A program made the position numbers and the translations under genes. Of a stretch of DNA of 12,551 nucleotides, positions 6,850-12,551 are shown one piece after another (within the stretch, counting starts at the first letter, position 1; every line of letters begins with the position of its first letter). This DNA comes from JBDHUV01 sp039809365 (lineage in GTDB: Bacteria > Patescibacteriota > Microgenomatia > Levybacterales > GWA1-39-11). Under the pieces are notes generated by a model, which had not been told where the DNA came from, ran no database searches, and was given only the letters and a program-made list of their open reading frames with translations. The stretch spans positions 1 to 12,551 of the forward strand of contig JBDHUV010000013.1 of NCBI GenBank assembly GCA_039809365.1, in the 5' to 3' direction.

Positions 6850-7497
6850 TTATAGATTTGGGATTAATAAATAGGTTGCGGTATTTGCGTAAGGAAGTGG
6901 GATTTGGCTTGCGGGAATATTGATTTTGTAAAGTAATGTGCCTGAATATGAAGTTTTGTTACTTTTCATAATAAGAGAAGGAGTTTTATTCGTTAACGGT
7001 CTATACATGTGATCCTGAGAAAAGTCAGATAAACAACTCTCAGAGTTTTCACAACGGATACCAAACCCATATGTTAATGGACTCTGCCATACACCTGCTT
7101 GTGAAGGACTACAGCTTCCTGTATCACAGGTTGTATTGGTAATGCTTGCAGTTCCTGCACTCAGAGGCTTGTCTTGTAAAATCCAGACACTTGTACCTCG
7201 TTTCTGTGATGTTTGTATCTGTAAAGTATTTTCTCTTGATACTGATTCTCCTGGGACTACAAATCCGAATGATAGAAAGGGTTGTGAAAAAGCAAGAGCT
7301 GTATATGACAAAGGATTTTTTATCTGTTGGGTAAGAGGAGAGGGAGCAGTTTGTTTTGTTTGATACATTGTTGGAGTAACTTCATGGAGTTCTAGCATAA
7401 TATTCCCATTTACAGATGATTGTGCCAAACAGCTCATATGTATACTTAAATAAGTCAATAAACATATAAAGAGTGCAGTGTATCGAGTATATTTCAT
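6850..7497 (-). CDS. Small secreted cysteine-containing protein (WxL-like candidate)
   Basis: The 215-residue product has a signal peptide (hydrophobic stretch about 8-22, likely cleavage after CLA at 25) and no further membrane helix, so it should be released or held outside by a partner. A beta-rich region follows, with LSFGFVVPGESVSRENTLQIQTS, then SVWIL (W105), CDTGSC (C124, C129), LTYGFGIRC (C149) and a further cysteine at 155. It ends with a strand-rich KINIPASQIP...YANTATYLLIPNL. Two disulfides, C124-C129 and C149-C155, are plausible. I recall similar layouts (CD-x-G-x-C, LTYGFGY-x-C, a Y-x-N-x-x-T-Y end) in small secreted proteins of Microgenomates-type bacteria. The single W-x-L and the downstream Ig-like anchored protein suggest a WxL/WxLIP-type pair, but this is inference. 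The cysteine at 23 lacks a proper lipobox, so a lipoprotein is unlikely. The gene likely starts with a leaderless transcript. Confidence 0.75.
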   Translation of the reverse strand: MKYTRYTALFICLLTYLSIHMSCLAQSSVNGNIMLELHEVTPTMYQTKQTAPSPLTQQIKNPLSYTALAFSQPFLSFGFVVPGESVSRENTLQIQTSQKRGTSVWILQDKPLSAGTASITNTTCDTGSCSPSQAGVWQSPLTYGFGIRCENSESCLSDFSQDHMYRPLTNKTPSLIMKSNKTSYSGTLLYKINIPASQIPLPYANTATYLLIPNL

Positions 7498-7503
7498 ACT
7501 TCC

Positions 7504-7509
7504 ATTATA
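7504..7509 (-). promoter_or_regulatory. TATAAT -10 box of the 215-aa gene, 6 nt before its ATG
   Basis: A perfect TATAAT on the minus strand ends 6 nt before the start codon. Transcription normally begins about 7 nt after the -10 box, so the mRNA should start at the ATG itself and be leaderless. No clear -35 hexamer is present. Confidence 0.5.
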
Positions 7510-7528
7510 ACGAAATAATGGATTGCTG

Positions 7529-7537
7529 TGCTATACT
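7529..7537 (+). promoter_or_regulatory. Extended -10 promoter of leuS (TGCTATACT)
   Basis: TGCTATACT is an extended -10 element (TGn plus TATACT), which can act without a -35 box, and none is seen at the right distance. The start codon lies 10 nt after it, leaving a leader of only about 3-4 nt. It lies back to back with the minus-strand TATAAT at 7504-7509, within a 50-bp divergent promoter region. Confidence 0.5.
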
Positions 7538-7547
7538 ATCGGTATAA

Positions 7548-10500
7548 ATGAAATCTCAAAAAATCCAAAGACAGTCATTTAAACCAAGTAATTTTGAGGG
7601 AAAGTGGCAAGAGCAGTGGAAGAATAATAAAACTTTTTCTCCAGACCTTGATTCTCCTCAAGATTCAGAAAACGGACACAAAGGAGCTTATTATACATTA
7701 ATGATGTTTCCTTATCCCTCTGCTGAAGGTATGCATGTAGGGAATATGTACGCGCATACAGGCGCAGATATTCATGGGAGATTTAAGCGTATGCAAGGGT
7801 ATGATACTTTTGAGCCTATTGGGCTTGATGGATTTGGAATTCATTCAGAGAACTACGCAATGAAAGTTGGTCGCCATCCAAAAGATCAAGCAAAGATTAG
7901 TGAGAAAAACTTCTATAGACAGATGCATGCAACAGGTTCTGGGTTTGACTGGCAACGGAATCTAGAAACATATGATCCTGCATATTATAAATGGACTCAA
8001 TGGCTTTTCACTCAGATGTTCAAAGCAGGGCTTGCGTATAAAGAGAAAGCAGTGGTAAATTTTTGTCCTTCGTGTAAAACAGTTTTATCAGACGAACAAG
8101 TAATAGCTGGGGAGTGTGAAAGATGTGGTTCTATTGTAGAAAAAAAAGAGCTTGAACAATGGTTTTTCAGAATCACAAATTATGCAGGGAGATTATTAGA
8201 TAATCTATCTGCTCTTGACTGGAGTGAGAAAGTAAAAATAGCACAGAAGAACTGGATTGGCAGATCAAAAGGAGCTCTGATAACGTTCCCAATTGCCGAC
8301 TTTAGGCTGTCAAATGGAGAAAAACCTCAGTTTGTCTTTATCCATGGTTTTCATGGTAAACCTGAGAATGATTTCTGGCCTTGGTTGAAATATAAAGTAG
8401 AAGAAAGTGGCTGTCCGGTATATGCTCCCCAATTACCAAACTCGGGTAGTCCAAATATACAAGAACAAGTAGAGTTTCTATTAAAAGAGTATACGTTTAA
8501 CGAAAACACTGTTATTGTCACACATAGTCTTGGTGGAGTTGTGGCATTAAAATTACTTCCTCAGCTTAAAACAAAAATTGCCAAACTTGTATTTGTAGCC
8601 CCACCTCTTCGAAATGAGTTTATTGATGGCAAGAAACGTCCTCAACTTGAAGTAGCTACTGATTGGAAATTTGATTTTGCGTCTATAAAAGAAAATGCAA
8701 AAGAGTTCACTGTAATCGCAGATAAAAATGACCCGAAAGTGCCTCAATCACACGGGAAAGAGTTGGCGGAGCAGTTAGATGCTCAATTGGTTACTACACC
8801 CGCAGAATTCCCCCATTTTAATGGCAAAATTGCAAAGGAAGTATTAAAACAAGTTATTCCATCTGTTGATGTATTCACAACTCGTCCTGACACAGTTTTC
8901 GGGGCTACTTTTGTAGTTATTGCGCCTGAGCATCCAATAGTAAACAAAGTAATAGGCCTAGAATATTATAATGATCCTATACATGCTGGAAATGTTAAAA
9001 CATATGTAGATAACGCAATAAAAAAATCTGAGAATGAAAGAATTGCAGAGGGGACAGAGAAAACAGGGGTCTTTACAGGTTTGTATATGATAAACCCTGC
9101 AAATGGTAAAAAAATTCCTGTGTGGGTTGCTGACTATGTTATTGGTGGATATGGAACAAGTGCGGTTATGGCTGTACCTGGTCACGATCAAAGAGACTAT
9201 GACTTTGCAAAGAAATATAATTTACCTATTGTGCATGTGATTATGCCAAGCTATGTAGACACAAAAAATCCTCCTCAAGAAGGGAAAGAGAATACAAAGC
9301 GTACCGTAATAATAGGTATTGTGTATGATCCAAAGGCTGGTAAATATTTAATTCTTGATTGGAAGAAACAAGGGTGGAAGACTTTTATCACCGGAGGGGT
9401 TGAAGAAGGAGAAGATTTGGTAGACGCAACAAGACGAGAAATTGCTGAAGAGACAGGATATACCGATATCTCTTTAGTCCAGGAGCTTGGTGGTCCAACA
9501 GAAGCATTTTTCTATGCCTCTCATAAAGGAGTGAACAGGCAGACAAAAGCATATGCGTTTTTATTTGAGTTACAAAGTAATAAAAAAGTAGAGGTGGCAA
9601 AACAGGAACACGAACAACACGAGGTGGTGTGGATGACTAAAGAGGAAGTTGAGTCTGCGGGATTAAGACATGGAGAATTTAATGTTTTATGGGAAAGAGT
9701 TCACACAAGTAATACTGCATATGTTGGACATGGTTTGTTGCTAAATTCAGGAGATCTAGATGGTTATCACTCAAGTAAAGACAGTGACAAAATCTTGGCC
9801 TTTATCTCTGAAGAAGGTATTGGAGAGGTAAAAGACCAGTATCATTTAAGAGATTGGCTTATTTCTCGTCAGCGTTATTGGGGGCCTCCAATCCCTATGA
9901 TTTTTTGTAAGTCTTGTGCTACACAGGCAAAATCATGGTTTAGCACTGAAGAAGCAAAAAACATGCAAAGTCTTGAGTTGTCTACTGATGAAAAAGGAGA
10001 GAAGAAAACATCATATGATCTATCTGGGAAGATGGCTGGTTGGTATCCTGTTCCAGATGAAGAACTTCCTCTTATTCTCCCTGATATTCAAGATTTTAGG
10101 CCTGAAGGGACTGGTGTATCACCTCTTGCAAATCATCCTGAGTTTTATGAAACAGTCTGTCCAGGTTGTAAAGGAAAAGCTACACGAGAAACAGATGTGT
10201 CTGATACATTTTTAGATAGTTCATGGTATTTCTTGAGATATTTAGCAACTGATTGGGACATGCTGCCTTTTCCTTCTGTCAGTCTTTCAGAAAGTTTGGG
10301 TAATGATTCGTATGTGAAAAGTTCACAACAAAGATCTCAGTTCTTACCAGTAAATATTTATATAGGTGGAGCTGAACATGCTGTGTTGCATCTATTGTAT
10401 GCAAGATTTGTAACGATGATGTTACATGATCTTGGATATATTGATTTTGAAGAGCCATTTTCACGTTTTTATGCGCATGGACTGCTTATTAAAGAAGGAG

Positions 10501-11204
10501 CAAAAATGTCTAAAAGCAAAGGCAATGTTATCGTGCCTGATGAGTATATTGCAAAATACGGAGCTGATACACTTCGATCATATTTGATGTTTCTTGGTCC
10601 ATTTAACCAAGGAGGGGATTTTTATGATTCAGGTATTGAAGGAATGTTCAGATTTTTAAGAAGAGTCTGGGTTCTTATAACTGAGAGAGTAAGTATTGGG
10701 AAAGAGTCTGATGATATTACTCGCATGAGACATAAAACAATTTTTGGAGTAACAAAAGATTTAGAGTCATTTGGATATAATACTGCATTATCAAAGCTGA
10801 TGGAGCTATATAATGCTATTACTCGAGGAAAAGGTGAGTTTGATGAGATAATACTAACTGAAGAGACTGTTGAGTCTTTCTTGAAAATGCTTGCTCCTTT
10901 TGCCCCTCATATGACAGAAGAACTATACCAACAAAGAAATGGTGCTAAAAAAGAGAATAAGTTCGAGTCGATTCATTGTTCTTCATGGCCTGTTTACGAT
11001 CAGAGATATTTAGTAAATGATTCTGTTGTTCTTGTTATACAAGTAAATGGTAAAAGAAGAGGGGAATTGCATATATCTACAGATGAACCTCAAAATCAAA
11101 AAGATATAGAGGCACAAGCACGTACGCAAGTGGAAAAACATCTTACCTCTGAGATAAAAAAAATAATTTATATTCCTGGCAAAATCATTAACTTTGTTAT
11201 TTAA
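7548..11204 (+). CDS. leuS: Leucyl-tRNA synthetase with inserted alpha/beta hydrolase and Nudix domains
   Basis: This class I synthetase charges tRNA-Leu with leucine in the cytoplasm and edits mischarged tRNA. At 1218 residues it is far longer than the usual 800-900. The HIGH-type motif is HVGN (63-66), within FPYPSAEGMHVGN. A zinc ribbon has Cys 173, 176, 190 and 193. NWIGRSKGA opens the CP1 editing region. The editing T-rich motif TTRPDT (444-449) and GHDQRD (545-550, with the conserved Asp550) are kept. RQRYWG lies at about 774-779, a second Cys set at 787/790 and 871/874, and KMSKS at 986-990, followed by the anticodon-binding helices and a C-terminal domain. Two extra domains interrupt CP1: residues about 256-438 and 584-718. 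The gene shares a short divergent promoter with the 215-aa gene; comEA follows after 48 bp. The frame is open throughout, so the insertions are real parts of the protein. Synthetase identity is certain; what the insertions do is unknown. Confidence 0.96.
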   Translation: MKSQKIQRQSFKPSNFEGKWQEQWKNNKTFSPDLDSPQDSENGHKGAYYTLMMFPYPSAEGMHVGNMYAHTGADIHGRFKRMQGYDTFEPIGLDGFGIHSENYAMKVGRHPKDQAKISEKNFYRQMHATGSGFDWQRNLETYDPAYYKWTQWLFTQMFKAGLAYKEKAVVNFCPSCKTVLSDEQVIAGECERCGSIVEKKELEQWFFRITNYAGRLLDNLSALDWSEKVKIAQKNWIGRSKGALITFPIADFRLSNGEKPQFVFIHGFHGKPENDFWPWLKYKVEESGCPVYAPQLPNSGSPNIQEQVEFLLKEYTFNENTVIVTHSLGGVVALKLLPQLKTKIAKLVFVAPPLRNEFIDGKKRPQLEVATDWKFDFASIKENAKEFTVIADKNDPKVPQSHGKELAEQLDAQLVTTPAEFPHFNGKIAKEVLKQVIPSVDVFTTRPDTVFGATFVVIAPEHPIVNKVIGLEYYNDPIHAGNVKTYVDNAIKKSENERIAEGTEKTGVFTGLYMINPANGKKIPVWVADYVIGGYGTSAVMAVPGHDQRDYDFAKKYNLPIVHVIMPSYVDTKNPPQEGKENTKRTVIIGIVYDPKAGKYLILDWKKQGWKTFITGGVEEGEDLVDATRREIAEETGYTDISLVQELGGPTEAFFYASHKGVNRQTKAYAFLFELQSNKKVEVAKQEHEQHEVVWMTKEEVESAGLRHGEFNVLWERVHTSNTAYVGHGLLLNSGDLDGYHSSKDSDKILAFISEEGIGEVKDQYHLRDWLISRQRYWGPPIPMIFCKSCATQAKSWFSTEEAKNMQSLELSTDEKGEKKTSYDLSGKMAGWYPVPDEELPLILPDIQDFRPEGTGVSPLANHPEFYETVCPGCKGKATRETDVSDTFLDSSWYFLRYLATDWDMLPFPSVSLSESLGNDSYVKSSQQRSQFLPVNIYIGGAEHAVLHLLYARFVTMMLHDLGYIDFEEPFSRFYAHGLLIKEGAKMSKSKGNVIVPDEYIAKYGADTLRSYLMFLGPFNQGGDFYDSGIEGMFRFLRRVWVLITERVSIGKESDDITRMRHKTIFGVTKDLESFGYNTALSKLMELYNAITRGKGEFDEIILTEETVESFLKMLAPFAPHMTEELYQQRNGAKKENKFESIHCSSWPVYDQRYLVNDSVVLVIQVNGKRRGELHISTDEPQNQKDIEAQARTQVEKHLTSEIKKIIYIPGKIINFVI
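8313..8861 (+). other. RBBP9/YdeN-like serine hydrolase domain inserted in LeuRS
   Basis: This part encodes LeuRS residues about 256-438, placed between the start of CP1 (GALITFPIA) and the editing motif VFTTRPDTVFG. It begins with FVFIHGFHG (oxyanion-loop type), followed by PVYAPQLPNSG, the nucleophile elbow VTHSLGG (Ser327), KLVFVAPPL, IADKNDPKVP (Asp395) and FPHFNGK (His423). All three triad residues are in the order and spacing of the small RBBP9/YdeN alpha/beta hydrolases. About 180 residues is the full length of such an enzyme, so it looks like a complete catalytic domain. The substrate is unknown; ester or peptide hydrolysis is the family's chemistry. Confidence 0.85.
9297..9701 (+). 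other. Nudix hydrolase domain inserted in LeuRS
   Basis: This part encodes LeuRS residues about 584-718, placed between IVHVIMPSYVD and TAYVGHGLLLNSG, near the end of CP1. The Nudix box at 616-638 fits GX5EX7REUXEEXGU: Gly616, Glu622, Arg630-Glu631, Glu634-Glu635 and Gly637, with Tyr in the last hydrophobic position. Around it are the usual strands (TVIIGIVYDPKAGKYLIL before, AYAFLFEL and EVVWMTKEEV after). The metal-binding glutamates are intact, so hydrolysis of a nucleoside diphosphate-linked compound is expected. The natural substrate cannot be read from the sequence. Confidence 0.9.
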
Positions 11205-11252
11205 TCTTCTCCTTGCGCGTTTGGGTATTTCTTGATACGCTAATTTCAAGAT

Positions 11253-11843
11253 ATGGAAGAGCGTATCCGTTCTTTCTTCTCAGAGTACGGGCTTATTCTT
11301 GTGCTTGCTGGGTCAGGCATAGTCTTCTTAGTGTTTGGAATACTCAAATTAACAGCACAGTCTGATCCTGTTATAATTTCTTCTGATTCTTCTTCTCCAT
11401 CTATTGCTCCTGAAAAAGTCTTTGTAGATATTGCTGGTGCAGTTAAACAACCAGGAATGTACTCTATGCCTTCCACAGCCAGAGTGGCAGATGTAATTAA
11501 AAAAGCAGGAGGCATAACAGCAGAGGCAGACTCAAACTATGTATCAAAGACTCTTAATAGAGCTCAGAATATCAAAGATGGTCAAAAGATTTTTATTCCA
11601 TTTGCCAATCAGTCTGATTCGCAAGTTTCGACGACTCAAGATGTAGCGGGTACTCAAACAGAGCTGGTTAATATAAATACCGCAAGTACCGAACAATTAG
11701 ATACATTACCAGGAGTAGGAGAAGTAACCGCTCAAAAAATTATCTCTAATCGTCCTTATACATCTATAGAAGAATTAAAAAATAAAAAATCTGTAACCAA
11801 CTCTACATTTGAGAAAATTAAAGATCTCGTTACTGTCTACTAA
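11253..11843 (+). CDS. comEA: Competence protein ComEA: membrane-anchored SLBB plus helix-hairpin-helix DNA receptor
   Basis: ComEA binds incoming double-stranded DNA outside the membrane and hands it to the ComEC channel. The 196-residue product has one N-terminal membrane helix (about 12-33), an SLBB domain (about 55-117, with VFVDIAGAVKQPGMY, VADVIKKAGGIT and GQKIFIPF), a linker rich in Ser, Thr and Gln, and a C-terminal helix-hairpin-helix pair (about 137-196) with VNINTASTEQLDTLPGVG and a second hairpin around SIEELKN. This is the standard order and length for ComEA. The ATG at 11253 has no Shine-Dalgarno sequence. The gene follows leuS by 48 bp, with only a weak bulged hairpin between, so cotranscription is possible. 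comEC begins 1 nt after its stop, suggesting coupled translation. Confidence 0.93.
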   Translation: MEERIRSFFSEYGLILVLAGSGIVFLVFGILKLTAQSDPVIISSDSSSPSIAPEKVFVDIAGAVKQPGMYSMPSTARVADVIKKAGGITAEADSNYVSKTLNRAQNIKDGQKIFIPFANQSDSQVSTTQDVAGTQTELVNINTASTEQLDTLPGVGEVTAQKIISNRPYTSIEELKNKKSVTNSTFEKIKDLVTVY

Positions 11844-11844
11844 T

Positions 11845-12551
11845 ATGAAAGGAGTACTTTCAGTCATTTTGTTTCTTTTGTGTTCTCTTGCTTTTCGGTA
11901 TTTATTTTTTTATCCAGAGTCTCAAAAGGTTGGCCAGTCTGTAACTATTCAGGGGATACTGTTAGATGAACCAAGGCGTTCTCCTTACTCTCAACGATTT
12001 ACATTTAAGAACATCTCCATTTCAGTACCTGAGTATCCAGAATATACTTTTGGAGATTCTCTCTCAATTAAAGGAGTTGTTCAGGAGAGTACTTTCACTA
12101 CAAAAAAAGGACAAGAGGTAACAGATCTTGTTATCCGAGATCCTTTTATTCAAAAAGAAGAACAACCATTCCTTCTAAAAATTATTATGGGGATGCTCAA
12201 AAAAGTTACTGCAACGTTTACACAGGCACTCCCCTCAGATGAAGCTGCTTTATTACTCGGAATTACTGTAGGGGTGAGGAATGAATTTAGCCAAGACTTG
12301 TTAGATGTATTTAGAAATACTGGAGTTATGCACGTAGTAGCTGCTTCTGGAAGTAATGTGGCGACTCTTACTGCAGTAGTTCTTTATTTTTGTGTTCTTT
12401 TTATGCGAAGACAACTAGCCATATTTGCAACCAGTCTTGTCATTATATGGTATGCAGTTCTTGCAGGATTTGACCCTCCAATTGTGAGGGCAAGTCTTAT
12501 GGCCATGATTACTCTTACCGCACAACTTGTGGGCAAACAAAACTATTCACT
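11845..12551 (+). CDS. comEC: Competence protein ComEC/Rec2, N-terminal part (3' end outside window)
   Basis: ComEC forms the membrane channel that takes single-stranded DNA into the cell. From the ATG at 11845, one base after the comEA stop, the frame stays open to the window edge (235 codons). Residues 1-23 form a membrane segment. About 27-100 is a beta-rich OB-fold-like region (QSVTIQGILLDE, FGDSLSIKGVVQ). From about 130 the competence domain starts with EAALLLGITVGVRNEFSQDLLDVFRNTGVMHVVAASGSNVATL, the family's pattern of LLLG-x-x-x-G-x-(R/K) and (T/S)G-x-x-H-x-x-A-x-SG. Hydrophobic helices and PPIVRASLMA, another ComEC hallmark, follow. The usual SGLH is SGSN here. The N terminus before the OB-like part seems shorter than in many homologues, with only one helix. 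Identity is secure; the remaining helices and any C-terminal metallo-beta-lactamase-like domain lie outside. Confidence 0.93.
   Translation, partial: MKGVLSVILFLLCSLAFRYLFFYPESQKVGQSVTIQGILLDEPRRSPYSQRFTFKNISISVPEYPEYTFGDSLSIKGVVQESTFTTKKGQEVTDLVIRDPFIQKEEQPFLLKIIMGMLKKVTATFTQALPSDEAALLLGITVGVRNEFSQDLLDVFRNTGVMHVVAASGSNVATLTAVVLYFCVLFMRRQLAIFATSLVIIWYAVLAGFDPPIVRASLMAMITLTAQLVGKQNYS

Noticed and set aside
8553..9600. Minus-strand open frames inside leuS
   Set aside because: Antisense shadows of a well-supported gene, with no recognisable motifs.
7548..11204. LeuRS insertions as a chimeric assembly or separate overlapping genes
   Set aside because: The frame is continuous across both boundaries, there are no internal stops or start signals at the junctions, and synthetase motifs resume correctly after each insertion.
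11210..11240. GCGT...ACGC bulged hairpin between leuS and comEA as a terminator
   Set aside because: Weak, interrupted stem and no T-run; leuS and comEA may be cotranscribed.

Overview
The window looks like a chromosomal piece of a low-GC, reduced-genome bacterium, most likely of the Candidate Phyla Radiation (Patescibacteria, Microgenomates side). This placement is inferred from protein style, not from a marker tree. The signs are an F1 epsilon subunit reduced to its beta-sandwich, a giant surface fibre built from modules with GNVGIGTTSP-type repeats, small secreted proteins of a type I associate with these genomes, a LeuRS with an HVGN signature, and no clear Shine-Dalgarno sequence before any of the seven visible gene starts.

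Layout. Positions 1-920 (+) hold the end of an F-type ATP synthase operon: the C-terminal part of atpD, then atpC. Convergent to it, three genes on the minus strand each follow their own non-coding region. In transcription order they are a 215-aa secreted cysteine-containing protein (7497-6850), a 290-aa exported protein with Ig-like domains and a C-terminal membrane anchor (6563-5691), and a 1401-aa membrane-anchored fibre protein (5141-936). A 50-bp divergent promoter region (7498-7547) separates these from a plus-strand run of leuS, comEA and comEC. comEC leaves the window unfinished.

Two proteins have unusual architectures. (1) The leucyl-tRNA synthetase is 1218 aa long because two enzyme-like domains interrupt its CP1 editing region: an RBBP9/YdeN-like alpha/beta serine hydrolase with an apparently intact Ser-Asp-His triad, and a Nudix domain with a nearly perfect Nudix box. 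The synthetase and editing motifs themselves are retained. (2) The 1401-aa protein begins with two tandem core-binding (SAM-like) domains of the tyrosine recombinase type but has no recombinase catalytic domain. It then crosses the membrane once and continues as about 1075 residues of predicted extracellular fibre. The topology suggests a cytoplasmic DNA- or protein-binding head joined to a surface appendage.

The functional themes are energy (ATP synthase), cell surface (three minus-strand genes), translation (leuS) and DNA uptake (comEA, comEC). The two larger intergenic regions (5142-5690 and 6564-6849) contain no convincing gene or known RNA. They do share a 16-bp direct-repeat-like element and contain other repeated motifs that could be regulatory. 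No tRNA, rRNA, CRISPR array, insertion sequence or phage module was seen.
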